The position numbers and the translations under genes were made by a program. This document shows positions 18,703-26,960 of a stretch of 64,000 bases of DNA, one piece after another (the stretch's first letter is position 1; each line of letters begins with the position of its first letter). Under the pieces are notes generated by a model. The model saw only the letters and a program-made list of their open reading frames with translations, ran no database searches and was not told the origin of the DNA. Source of the stretch: Paenibacillus sp. 1781tsa1 (GTDB taxonomy: Bacteria; Bacillota; Bacilli; Paenibacillales; Paenibacillaceae); assembly GCF_024159265.1 (NCBI RefSeq), contig NZ_JAMYWY010000001.1, positions 5,518,001-5,582,000 of the forward strand, in the 5' to 3' direction.

Positions 18703-18966
18703 GGCTTTGCCCCTCCTTTTAAATGTGAATACCTCACCATATGATGGGTTCCTGCTGTTCGCACGTACTGCAATACGCACTCCAATTTCACCACCTATCT
18801 GCAAGAAGATTGACCCTTGGTAAATTATTCTATCAAAATACCACATTTTCCTTCTAAATACTTACATAAATGATATAAAAATTACTTATATGGGTCTTGA
18901 GTATGATAAAAATTTCAACTTGTAATTATTTGTCGTTTGAATATTACATTTTTAAAATAATGCATC

Positions 18967-19009
18967 AAAAAAAGACCAAGTGCCTCTTTATCAGTAAGAG
19001 ATTCTTGGT
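18967..19009 (-). terminator. terminator after the methyltransferase gene
   Basis: On the minus strand ACCAAG..TCTCTT pairs with AAGAG..CTTGGT around ACTGATA, with a small internal mismatch, followed by seven Ts. The rest of the 18703-19085 gap is AT-rich; it holds the subtilase leader and a weak TGATAGAAT extended -10 near 18827-18835. Confidence 0.8.
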
Positions 19010-19085
19010 ATACAGGTGAAGTTTTTTAGTGAACAAAGGGTAAATGTAATTCGTTTAACATTGATAAATATCACAAAAACCAACT

Positions 19086-19856
19086 TCATTCTGGCTTCAC
19101 GGCTTCAATACGCAGACGCTTGTAATCTGCATACAGAGCATCACCTTTCCAAAGGTAAGGCATTACGATTTGACTGGTTTCATGGCATATTTGTTGTATC
19201 TCATCATGACTGAAACCTTCAAAATAGTCTCCTCCAAAATGAGCCAACCAGCCTACTATACCCTGCTCACCATCTTCCAATCTGGTAGGACGGTCATAGT
19301 GATAGGCATGACGCACCAGAAATCCGCCTTGTTCTAAAATATGGCTATATTCTCCGATCGACGGAAAATACCAAGGATTACGTTCAGAAGCACGAATGCC
19401 CGTGTTTCGCTCGACAACTTCCTCTAGTGCATTCACAATGGTCTGCACGTTCCCTTTACCACCGAATTCTGCTACAAAACGCCCCCCGGGCTTCAAAGAT
19501 TTCCATATACTATCCACCACTAATCTCGGACTTCGCATCCAGTGCAGGGCTGCATTGGAGAAGACGGCATCGTACAGTCTATTCGTCTCAAACTGATGAC
19601 CGTCTCCTTCCACGAACTCGATTCCAGAGAATTTCTCCCTCGCACGGCGAATCATGTCCGGCGATGCATCCATACCCATAACTTCAGCTTCGGCCAGAGA
19701 AATCTCATACGTCAAATCCCCCGTCCCGCAACCCAGATCAAGAATGTATTCCCCTCTTTGGGGTTGAAGCCAAGAGATCAGGTTTTTGCCATATTCAGAG
19801 ACAAAAGCCAGCTTGTTGTCATACTCATCTGCATGCCATTGATTTAATGATTTCAT
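19086..19856 (-). CDS. class I SAM-dependent methyltransferase
   Basis: A 256-residue Rossmann-fold methyltransferase of the trans-aconitate/Methyltransf_11 kind. The SAM site is ILDLGCGTGD at about 39-48, followed by an acidic residue in GMDASPDM and the post-motif EGDGHQF, then NAALHWM and LKPGGRFVAEF. I start at ATG 19856 (MKSLNQWHADEYDNKLAFVSEYG), where relatives begin and GGTGG precedes the codon. The reading frame stays open far upstream into 132-bp tandem repeats derived from a tRNA end; that part is not a real protein. Substrate unknown; there is its own terminator, so it is a single-gene unit. Confidence 0.85.
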   Translation of the reverse strand: MKSLNQWHADEYDNKLAFVSEYGKNLISWLQPQRGEYILDLGCGTGDLTYEISLAEAEVMGMDASPDMIRRAREKFSGIEFVEGDGHQFETNRLYDAVFSNAALHWMRSPRLVVDSIWKSLKPGGRFVAEFGGKGNVQTIVNALEEVVERNTGIRASERNPWYFPSIGEYSHILEQGGFLVRHAYHYDRPTRLEDGEQGIVGWLAHFGGDYFEGFSHDEIQQICHETSQIVMPYLWKGDALYADYKRLRIEAVKPE

Positions 19857-19967
19857 GGATACCACCGTCGCTTTCGTTATTGATATCCTCATTGTGGCAT
19901 AGAATTGTTTATTATTTAAATATATAAATTCTATATTATTTATAGGTATAACCAATAAACCGATTTT

Positions 19968-20231
19968 CCCCTGAACGCAAAAAAAACTTCCCGAAGGAAG
20001 TTTTCTTTTTACGTCCCAGGAGGGATACTCTCCTTGCAGTCGAGACTGCGAAGTGGTGCTAACGAAGCGGATGCTCCGACGAACCATTGGGGTTCTCTTC
20101 CCCTGAACGCAAAAAAAACTTCCCGAAGGAAGTTTTCTTTTTACGTCCCAGGAGGGATACTCTCCTTGCAGTCGAGACTGCGAAGTGGCGCTAACGAAGC
20201 GAATGCTCCGACGAACCATCGGGGTTCTCAT
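19968..20231 (-). repeat. two 132-bp tandem copies of tRNA-Arg 3' end, terminator and flank
   Basis: Copy A (19968-20099) and copy B (20100-20231) are nearly identical 132-bp units; a third, partial copy begins at 20232 and runs into the intact tRNA-Arg. Read on the minus strand, each unit has the last 14-15 bases of the tRNA (CCCTCCTGGGACG), the AACTTCC/GGAAGTT terminator with its T-run (19979-20004 and 20111-20136), and about 85 bases of flank. Copies A and B differ at only a few bases (for example GTGGTGC against GTGGCGC). The truncated tRNA pieces cannot be functional. Confidence 0.95.
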
Positions 20232-20242
20232 CCCCTGAACGC

Positions 20243-20268
20243 AAAAAAAACTTCCTGAAGGAAGTTTT
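20243..20268 (-). terminator. terminator of second tRNA-Arg
   Basis: AAAACTTCC and GGAAGTTTT pair around TTCA, followed by a T-run on the minus strand. The same hairpin is repeated twice more in the tandem copies downstream. Confidence 0.88.
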
Positions 20269-20276
20269 CTTTTTTA

Positions 20277-20350
<74 letters not shown>

Positions 20351-20383
20351 AAATATGTATAATAAATTTTCGGCGCGTTTCTT

Positions 20384-20411
20384 ATTATACTCTGATTTCT
20401 ATATTTTTCAA
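20384..20411 (-). promoter_or_regulatory. promoter of second tRNA-Arg
   Basis: Minus-strand -35 TTGAAA (20406-20411), a 16-bp spacer and a perfect -10 TATAAT (20384-20389), about 34 bases before the tRNA. Confidence 0.7.
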
Positions 20412-20450
20412 TAGTTTTATAAAAAAATTAATAATTATACTAAAACGCGA

Positions 20451-20498
20451 GTTCAAAAGGCATCTTCATAATCAAGAGCGGACCTTTTGAACAACCTC
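20451..20498. repeat. short derivative of a dispersed TTCAAAAAG/CTTTTTGAACA hairpin repeat
   Basis: GTTCAAAAGG (20451-20460) and CCTTTTGAAC (20483-20492) are exact inverse copies, followed by AACCTC. The inner bases ATAATCAAGAGCGG match the inner edge of the larger element at 33098-33266 (seen there as the inverse of GCTCGCTTTTGATTAC). It looks like an internal-deletion form of that element. The rest of 20351-20686 shows no gene. Confidence 0.6.
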
Positions 20499-20686
20499 TA
20501 TACATGTACTTACCGTATTATTCTCATACTCCAGTCCCTTTGAGAATATGATAGCTTGAACCAGGTTATATTGAGGAGATTGGGACATTTAGAGTAAGAT
20601 GAACATCAGACATTTTCAATGTAAGAATTGCTGGGTAATCTTTTGCATACATACATTTCAATGATGCATTGAAGGAGAGAATCGTC

Positions 20687-20980
20687 ATGAGACAACTTTT
20701 ATCAGCCCTATCCTACTTTAGTATTTTCTTTGCCCCGTTCCTGTTTCCGATCATCGTATGGATTGTTGCCAAGGATGCATACATTGAGGGACATGCGAAA
20801 CGCGCCTTATTCTCACATGTATTCCCCTTTCTTGCTGCCATTCCGCTATTTTATTTCTTCGTGACTGCACATAGCCTGGGTTCCGCCGTCGGCTTTGTCG
20901 TTCTATTCTTTGTGATCTACGGATTAAGCTTTGTATACAATGTGGTCAAAGGGATTCAAGTGCTGCGTGAGTACGCTTGA
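20687..20980 (+). CDS. DUF4870-type small membrane protein
   Basis: A 97-residue protein with three hydrophobic segments (about 5-28, 42-62 and 66-88) and the family-like motif FAPFLFPIIVWIVAKD followed by AKRALFSHV, typical of DUF4870/Tic20-like proteins. Start ATG 20687 has GAAGGAGAG upstream. It is a single-gene unit ending in a strong terminator. The function of this family is unknown. Confidence 0.78.
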   Translation: MRQLLSALSYFSIFFAPFLFPIIVWIVAKDAYIEGHAKRALFSHVFPFLAAIPLFYFFVTAHSLGSAVGFVVLFFVIYGLSFVYNVVKGIQVLREYA

Positions 20981-21014
20981 TCACATCTCCACCTGAATCT
21001 GACCTCGCATAACA

Positions 21015-21045
21015 AAACCCGCCGTTCAACAACGGCGGGTTTTTC
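21015..21045 (+). terminator. terminator after the DUF4870 gene
   Basis: AACCCGCCGTT and AACGGCGGGTT pair around CAAC, followed by Ts. Confidence 0.9.
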
Positions 21046-21158
21046 CAGTTACAGATGCAGTCACAGCAACCAGCAACACCAATAGATCACTGTCTAGTAT
21101 GCGAAAAATTGAATTCGATCCCGCTATCAACACTTGTGTTGCAGGAACGTTCCACCTG

Positions 21159-21515
21159 TTAAGCCTTCCCGATTAGATAACGCTGAAGCGTTGGACCAAG
21201 CAAACCAAAAGAAAACAACTCATTTTGAAACTGAGCCTTGTCTTCCTCCACAGTCATTCCTTCGCTGTTCTCAAATGCGCTCTCTGTCGCCTCTTCAAAC
21301 GCGGTATGCATATTATTGTTATACCAGTCGATCGCTGAATCAGAGTGATTGCGTACAATCCGAACGACTTCCAGTGAATTTCCAGGTTGAGTAGAGGCCA
21401 CGTATACAAGTAATGACGGATCTCCGGCATTTCCAGGCTGCACTTCCACTTCTGCACAGGATAATCCGTCTACCTCGGTTAATCTGCGTATTTTAGCATC
21501 TTGAATGGCATACAT
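21159..21515 (-). CDS. hypothetical protein, 118 residues
   Basis: I do not recognise this soluble acidic protein. It starts at ATG 21515 (MYAIQDAKIRRLTEVDG) with AAAGGAG about 10 bases upstream. The first half reads as beta strands (SCAEVEVQPGNAGDPSLLVYVAST), the second as helices (AIDWYNNNMHTAFEEATE). There is no signal peptide and no cysteine pair. It follows the next gene at 31 bp spacing, so the two are probably co-transcribed. Confidence 0.7.
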   Translation of the reverse strand: MYAIQDAKIRRLTEVDGLSCAEVEVQPGNAGDPSLLVYVASTQPGNSLEVVRIVRNHSDSAIDWYNNNMHTAFEEATESAFENSEGMTVEEDKAQFQNELFSFGLLGPTLQRYLIGKA

Positions 21516-21546
21516 TCGTCATCGCGCTCCTTTTCCTTTGTGCTTA

Positions 21547-21846
21547 TCAAGTAGTTTGTTCAATCTGGTATCGTGTCTCTGGTGTGCCTAATCGGTAAAT
21601 CTCCCGATACACCTGCTGTAATATCGTTTCATACGCCCGGTTAACGGACTCCTCCGGTGTATCTGGCCATGGGAATACCATGCCAGGAAAGGCTTCTTCC
21701 TCCTTTTCCTGCATGAGGTTCAGCAGTCCCAGTAATTGCTCCGCTTCCTGCGGCGTTGCCTGAATGATCCATTCATACGATGTTACCGACGGATCCGGAA
21801 TAACGGAGCGGCCCATGACAGACACATAATACTTCATACTGTCCAT
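21547..21846 (-). CDS. hypothetical protein, 99 residues
   Basis: Unrecognised small soluble protein. ATG 21846 is preceded by GGAGAG. It begins with a strand-rich part (MKYYVSVMGRSVIPDPSVTSYEWIIQA) and continues with helices rich in Glu (EAEQLLGLLNLMQEKEEEAF). It is the first gene of a two-gene unit with the 118-residue protein and diverges from asnB, whose start is 192 bp away. Confidence 0.68.
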   Translation of the reverse strand: MDSMKYYVSVMGRSVIPDPSVTSYEWIIQATPQEAEQLLGLLNLMQEKEEEAFPGMVFPWPDTPEESVNRAYETILQQVYREIYRLGTPETRYQIEQTT

Positions 21847-22038
21847 TGCATGTTCTCTCCTTCACAGGCATGTTGAGGCCGTTGTCCCTAGAACTAGTTT
21901 CCGAAGAGGACAGACATTTTATGCCTGCTTTCGGCATATATTTGTTACGACTTCTGACGAAAAAGACAACATTTGCTGGTTGCCCGTAATTAGCAGCCAT
22001 ACGGATGAATGACTCGACCAAGAAAGGATGAACAAACC

Positions 22039-23883
22039 ATGTGCGGTATTACCGGCTTCATACAGTGGAATCGGGATCTGACCCAGGAATCAGAGCTGCT
22101 GGTCCGTATGACGGATAGCTTGTCGAACCGGGGGCCCGACGCTTCAGGTACATGGATCTCCAATCCTTGTGCCTTTGGACATCGGCGTCTTAGTGTAATG
22201 GACCCCGAGAACGGGGCACAGCCCATGCATGCGTTACAGGGAGATACCTCCTATACCGTCGTGTATAACGGAGAACTATACAATGCACCCGAGTTGAAAA
22301 AGGAATTACTCCAGCGGGGGCATCAGTTCCGCACGCAATGTGATACGGAAGTGTTGCTCGCCTCTTATATTGAGTGGGGACCGGCATGCGTTGACCGGTT
22401 TAACGGTATTTTCGCTTTTGCCATATGGGATGGGGGACGCGAACAGGTTTTTATGGCTCGAGATCGCCTTGGTGTGAAACCTTTGTTCTACAGTAATGCC
22501 AAAGACACACTCGTATTCGGCTCAGAGCCCAAAGCTCTGCTCATTCATCCAGATGTAGAAGCCGCGGTTGGCCCGGAAGGATTGGCCGAAGTGTTTATCG
22601 TAGGACCTGCACGGACACCAGGACACGGCGTGTACTCTTCATTGAGCGAACTCAAGCCGGCACACGCGCTGATCTATAACCGAAACGGGATCCGAACCTA
22701 TGCCTATTGGAAACTGGAAAGTCAGCATCACGAACATAACCTGGAGGAGACGGCAGCCGAAGTGCGAACGCTCTTGCAAGATACCCTGGAGCGCCAGTTG
22801 GCTTCGGATGTCCCAGTATGCTCTCTTTTATCGGGAGGACTGGACTCCAGTGCATTATCAGCATTAGCCGTGGATTATTACAACCGGACCGGGCAAGGCC
22901 AAGTCAGTACGTATTCTGTCGATTATGTGGATAACGCCAAGCATTTCCAGGCGCATTCTTTTCAGCCGGGTGCAGATGGACCCTGGATTAAGCGAATGGT
23001 GGATGAACTCAAGACCGATCATCACTGGATTGAGATCGAGAACGGAGAACTGGTTCATGCACTGACACAGGCCATGCTAGTAAGAGATCTGCCAGGCATG
23101 GCAGATGTAGACTCCTCGCTCTATCTGTTCTGTAAAGAGATCAAAAAAGGGGCCACGGTTGCCATTTCTGGCGAAGCAGCGGATGAGGTTTTTGGCGGTT
23201 ACCCCTGGTTCCATCGGGATGAGATGCTGAACTCCGGTACGTTTCCATGGTCTGTAGCACCTGACATGCGAGCAGGGCTTTTATCGCCTGAAATACGAGA
23301 ATGGATTCGGCCACTCGACTATTTAGCAGACCGCTATTCGGATGCAGTGGCTGAAGTGCCTCTTCTGGATGGGGAAACGGGTAAAGATGCACAAATGCGG
23401 GTGATGTCCTACCTGAACATTACACGTTTCATGCCTACACTTCTGGATCGCAAAGATCGGATGAGTATGGGGGCTGGGTTGGAAGTGCGGGTTCCATACT
23501 GTGACCATCGCCTGATTCAATATGTGTTTAATATCCCTTGGGAAATGAAAATAACGGGTGGGCGGGAAAAAGGTATTCTGCGTAAAGCACTCGAAGGTGT
23601 CCTGCCTGACGATGTGTTATATCGCAAAAAGAGTCCATACCCGAAAACACATAATCCGCAATATCTGGCCGCGGTTAAACAACAGGTGCTTGACATACTG
23701 GACGATCCAACCTCGCCAATTTTGCCTTTAATCGACAAAGCCCAGATTCGTAACTTAGCTTCTTCTCCAGATGCGGCATCGAATCTCCCGTGGTTCGGGC
23801 AATTGATGTCTGGTCCACAACTGTTCGCATATCTGACGCAGATCAATACCTGGTTGCGGACGTATAAAGTCGCTATTCGTTAA
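22039..23883 (+). CDS. asnB: asparagine synthase (glutamine-hydrolysing)
   Basis: This class-II glutamine amidotransferase of 614 residues makes asparagine from aspartate, glutamine and ATP. I start at ATG 22039 because Cys must be residue 2 (MCGITGFIQW) to become the N-terminal nucleophile. Further motifs are NRGPDASG, NGELYN and TEVLLASY in the glutaminase half, and the ATP PP-loop SLLSGGLDSSALSAL at about 258-272 with SGEAADEVFGGYPW in the synthetase half. Length equals that of short bacillar paralogues. No T-box signature was seen upstream. It is followed by a terminator and stands alone. Substrate specificity beyond aspartate cannot be judged. Confidence 0.92.
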   Translation: MCGITGFIQWNRDLTQESELLVRMTDSLSNRGPDASGTWISNPCAFGHRRLSVMDPENGAQPMHALQGDTSYTVVYNGELYNAPELKKELLQRGHQFRTQCDTEVLLASYIEWGPACVDRFNGIFAFAIWDGGREQVFMARDRLGVKPLFYSNAKDTLVFGSEPKALLIHPDVEAAVGPEGLAEVFIVGPARTPGHGVYSSLSELKPAHALIYNRNGIRTYAYWKLESQHHEHNLEETAAEVRTLLQDTLERQLASDVPVCSLLSGGLDSSALSALAVDYYNRTGQGQVSTYSVDYVDNAKHFQAHSFQPGADGPWIKRMVDELKTDHHWIEIENGELVHALTQAMLVRDLPGMADVDSSLYLFCKEIKKGATVAISGEAADEVFGGYPWFHRDEMLNSGTFPWSVAPDMRAGLLSPEIREWIRPLDYLADRYSDAVAEVPLLDGETGKDAQMRVMSYLNITRFMPTLLDRKDRMSMGAGLEVRVPYCDHRLIQYVFNIPWEMKITGGREKGILRKALEGVLPDDVLYRKKSPYPKTHNPQYLAAVKQQVLDILDDPTSPILPLIDKAQIRNLASSPDAASNLPWFGQLMSGPQLFAYLTQINTWLRTYKVAIR

Positions 23884-23925
23884 CCTACCTTATCCTTGCT
23901 GCACATTGTTTCTTTATCATGACCA

Positions 23926-23970
23926 AAAAGGGTGCCCAGACAGCGGTTAGCTGTATGGACACCCTTTATT
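23926..23970 (+). terminator. terminator after asnB
   Basis: AAAGGGTG and CACCCTTT form the outer stem, and ACAGC/GCTGT a nested inner stem; a T/A-rich tail follows. Confidence 0.75.
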
Positions 23971-24032
23971 ATACGAAAGGCTATATGCACCTACGCCCAA
24001 CCTTCACCCACACTTTCTCTCAAGCCGGAGTT

Positions 24033-25730
24033 TCATTCAACTTTGAATTGACGGACAGTCTGTTGCAACTGCTCTGCCATGGACGAGAGATCATTGGCTG
24101 CAGAAGCGATCTCCTGCATTGCAGACAACTGTTCCTCTGAAGAAGCACTCACCTCTTCCGTTCCCGCAGCTCCACTTTCCGTCACTTCCATAATGGTTTT
24201 CATGGAAATACTAATCTGCTCTACACCTGCTGACATCTGCTCAATTGAAGCTGAGACTTCTTGTGTTTGACCCGCTACATTACCAACCGCTTCCCGAATT
24301 TCATTAAATGTAGCACCTGCCTGGTGAACAAGTTCAATTCCCTCTTGCACCTCTGCCGTGACTAAACTCATGGATTGAGCAGCGTTCCGCATCCCTTTCT
24401 CCATGGAGGCTACCAAAGGGGCAATCTGTTCCGCTGAATGTGCTGATTGTTCGGATAGTTTACGAACTTCTGTTGCTACAACCTGGAACCCTCTTCCATG
24501 TTCACCAGCTCTAGCAGCCTCAATTGCAGCGTTAAGGGATAAAAGATTGGTCTGAGCCGATATTTCAGAGATGCTATCCACCATTTTCACAATATCCCGA
24601 GAATATCTGCTCAATTCTTCAATAACTGCCGACAGACCTGAGACCGTATCATGTATGGAATTCATCTGTCCTACAGCGGATTCAACGGACTCACTGCCAG
24701 ATACCGTCTTCGCTGAAACTTTCGTCGCTTCCTCGGACATATTCAAGGTGTTCATCGTAACCTGCTGGAAACCTGTCGTTAACTCATTCATCGTCTGGAA
24801 TCCGTCACTGACCATCCGAACCTGAGTATCCATACCCGTCGCAATCTCCCCCATCGTGATGGCCACTTGTTCCGTGGCGGTGGATGTCTGCTCCGTACTT
24901 GCGGTCAGTTCCTCGGAAGAAGCAGCTACGTGTTCTGCGCTATTCCCAACCTGATGAATAAGTCTACGCAGATTCCCCGACATGATGTTGAAGGCTTGGG
25001 CCAGATCACCAATCTCATCCTTGTTACGAACTGTAATGGGTTCACCAGTCAGATCCCCGTCTGCAATGCGACTCGCGGCTAGAGCAACTGCAGCAACAGG
25101 CAAGGAGATCAGTCTGCCAATGATGAACGCTACGAGTGTTCCGATCAATATGGAAGCGACTCCAATAATAGTAATCCAACGAAGAACTTGAGCAATCTGA
25201 AGATTGGCATTCACAATGCCAGCATTCATGGAGTCTTGTTGATGTTTCTCCATATTATTGACAATGGCTTCAAACTCACCGATCAGACCTGGAGCTGTAT
25301 CCTGCATTAATCTGGAGATCTCGTTGTTATTCCCCTGTCTTGTCAATGTCATAATATTCTGAGCAAATTGATGATACTTACTCATCGCTTCATCTGATTG
25401 TGTGAGGTAGTCTTTCATGCTCTGACTTGTAACCGTAGATTGTAATTCCTTGCTTAACGCTATGTAATCTTCATATGCCTTATTGAATTCATCTTCGTTA
25501 ACGTCATTGTCTTCCATCACAAAATTCCTCAAAGCAATCTGTTGTGATTTAAGATCTATCGTCATATTTTTGATGAGCAGTAGTTTGCTTGTTCTATTAT
25601 TGATTAATTCTGTATACGTTTTCTCAATGGATACAAATTGGGTATAGGCTATAACCGTTACAACCACCAGTAATAACAGCACAGATGAGAAACCCATAAG
25701 TAACTTGCGGCTAATTGATATTTTTTTCAT
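24033..25730 (-). CDS. methyl-accepting chemotaxis protein
   Basis: A 565-residue receptor that signals to CheA/CheW. ATG 25730 (MKKISISRKLLMGFSSV) is preceded by CGGGGGAATAG; an upstream ATG at 25862 is not supported. It has a first membrane segment at about 10-30, a four-helix-bundle ligand domain (about 35-185), a second membrane segment (WITIIGVASILIGTLVAFIIG), a HAMP domain (RISLPVAAVALAASRIADGDL region), and the cytoplasmic signalling hairpin with the conserved tip ISAQTNLLSLNAAIEAARAG. The tip and heptad content are standard. No typical SigD promoter was found. The ligand is unknown. Confidence 0.93.
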   Translation of the reverse strand: MKKISISRKLLMGFSSVLLLLVVVTVIAYTQFVSIEKTYTELINNRTSKLLLIKNMTIDLKSQQIALRNFVMEDNDVNEDEFNKAYEDYIALSKELQSTVTSQSMKDYLTQSDEAMSKYHQFAQNIMTLTRQGNNNEISRLMQDTAPGLIGEFEAIVNNMEKHQQDSMNAGIVNANLQIAQVLRWITIIGVASILIGTLVAFIIGRLISLPVAAVALAASRIADGDLTGEPITVRNKDEIGDLAQAFNIMSGNLRRLIHQVGNSAEHVAASSEELTASTEQTSTATEQVAITMGEIATGMDTQVRMVSDGFQTMNELTTGFQQVTMNTLNMSEEATKVSAKTVSGSESVESAVGQMNSIHDTVSGLSAVIEELSRYSRDIVKMVDSISEISAQTNLLSLNAAIEAARAGEHGRGFQVVATEVRKLSEQSAHSAEQIAPLVASMEKGMRNAAQSMSLVTAEVQEGIELVHQAGATFNEIREAVGNVAGQTQEVSASIEQMSAGVEQISISMKTIMEVTESGAAGTEEVSASSEEQLSAMQEIASAANDLSSMAEQLQQTVRQFKVE

Positions 25731-26099
25731 GTCTATTCCCCCGAGATTCAAATAACGTGCGCGCTTCCCCGACATCGATCCCCCTTCCGCAGAGTAAAAA
25801 GAATAAGACTTTAGACCCATTATTAGATACATACACAGATTGTATGTATAAATACTATTCAAAACAGGGTCTTTTTTCCTATTTATATTAACCCAAAAAA
25901 CACAGAATTTGAATCATAACCCCGGAAAAATATTTCAACACGAATAGTCAAGACCCTTTTATATCAAAAATATCAAACAATATGTAACTGAGAAAATCAA
26001 AAAAAACACACCTTTCAGCGTAGCACGTTCAAACCCATGGTCTGATCACGCCTACACTGAAAGATGCATTTCAGAGATATAATGAATATGAAATTCGGA
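25731..26099. other. intergenic region with nested inverted repeats upstream of the chemotaxis receptor
   Basis: AGACCC (25813-25818) and GGGTCT (25867-25872) enclose a perfect hairpin ATACATAC (25827-25834)/GTATGTAT (25842-25849). On the plus strand a T-run follows, as in a terminator; on the minus strand it could fold in the receptor leader. The right half contains the terminator of the STM4011 operon. No gene. Confidence 0.5.
25998..26063 (-). terminator. terminator of the STM4011-STM4015 operon
   Basis: A long minus-strand hairpin with outer stem CTTTCAG/CTGAAAG and inner GTAG/CTAC and CAGACC/GGTTTG pairs, followed by TGTGTTTTTTTT. Confidence 0.85.
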
Positions 26100-26960
26100 T
26101 CAAGGAATCAGGACCGGATTACGCTCCAGCAGCCCACTACCAAATGTTTCTCTGAAGGGCGAGTCCTCCATATGAATATAGCCGATGTAACAGCCACATT
26201 TTTTCATGCGACAAGGCCGATCCGCGGCCAAAGCTTGCAGACCATCGCGATACAGATGCCCAATGATCCGGCGATCCTTGTAACACCGCTTCACATGCCC
26301 TGACCCTTGTACATAAAATACTTCCGAACCCGCAGCACATCGTTTACCAAAGCTCTCGTAATCCTGCAAATTGCCCTCAAAAAGTGGATCAAGCCCGCGT
26401 AAAAACTGAATCTCTTCTGGCGTGTAATACTTGGGCCGATCCTTGAAGGCATTAACCCACATATACACATCATCCGGCAACGCTTGTCTCATGGACTCAA
26501 TGGCGGAGAAAGCACTACGAAGTCCTACAGTACCGACACTAAAAGCAAGCCCCATCTGACGCAGGGTCAGACATTGTTTTACAAAAGAAGCCGCTTTTGT
26601 CTCACGAGGATGATACGTCGCCCAAAAAGCTGCTTTATTCGCATCCAACTCCTTCGCCCAATCCAGCTTGACGGACAGGTTGGTTTGGATCGCAACTTTA
26701 TCCACATGCGGCATATGTGACAGCTCAACCATAGCTTCCCGATACCAGCGTCGTACCAACGCTTCACCATAAGGATTGAAGAAAATGGAGAAGCGGTGAC
26801 CTTCGTCTTCCTGCGCCTTAACCCAATTCACAAATTGACGCAATTGTTGTTCATCCACTTCCAGCGTCTCTTTGGAATCGACGGTTTTGCTAAAAGGGCA
26901 GTATGGACAGTCGTAATTGCAGGAAGACAACTTGCCGCGATAATATAACGTCGCTCTCAT
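26100..26960 (-). CDS. STM4011-family radical SAM protein
   Basis: A 286-residue radical SAM enzyme. The cluster motif CNYDCPYC (CxxxCxxC) is at about residues 14-21. The middle part is a barrel of the family type (IAFFNPYGEAL-like segment, VGTVGLRSAF). The C-terminal 70 residues carry more cysteines (CAAGSEVFYVQ, VKRCYKD, RPCRMKKCGC), which looks like a SPASM/twitch-like auxiliary cluster site. It is the last gene of the operon; its ATG overlaps the TGA of the HemN-like gene by 4 bases. Family STM4011 is named after Salmonella; its substrate is not known to me. The pairing with a second radical SAM enzyme implies two-step chemistry. Confidence 0.85.
   Translation of the reverse strand: MRATLYYRGKLSSCNYDCPYCPFSKTVDSKETLEVDEQQLRQFVNWVKAQEDEGHRFSIFFNPYGEALVRRWYREAMVELSHMPHVDKVAIQTNLSVKLDWAKELDANKAAFWATYHPRETKAASFVKQCLTLRQMGLAFSVGTVGLRSAFSAIESMRQALPDDVYMWVNAFKDRPKYYTPEEIQFLRGLDPLFEGNLQDYESFGKRCAAGSEVFYVQGSGHVKRCYKDRRIIGHLYRDGLQALAADRPCRMKKCGCYIGYIHMEDSPFRETFGSGLLERNPVLIP

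Noticed and set aside
19857..20231. Long N-terminal extension of the methyltransferase frame, with two nearly identical 44-residue repeats
   Set aside because: The repeats are the translation of the 132-bp tandem tRNA-end/terminator units; there is no ribosome binding site and the methyltransferase family begins at 19856.
19968..20231. Tandem repeats considered as a CRISPR array
   Set aside because: Units of 132 bp are contiguous with no unique spacers, and they derive from a tRNA flank; no cas gene is present.
21847..22038. T-box or c-di-GMP riboswitch before asnB
   Set aside because: Neither the AGGGTGGNACCGCG motif nor the GEMM consensus is present.
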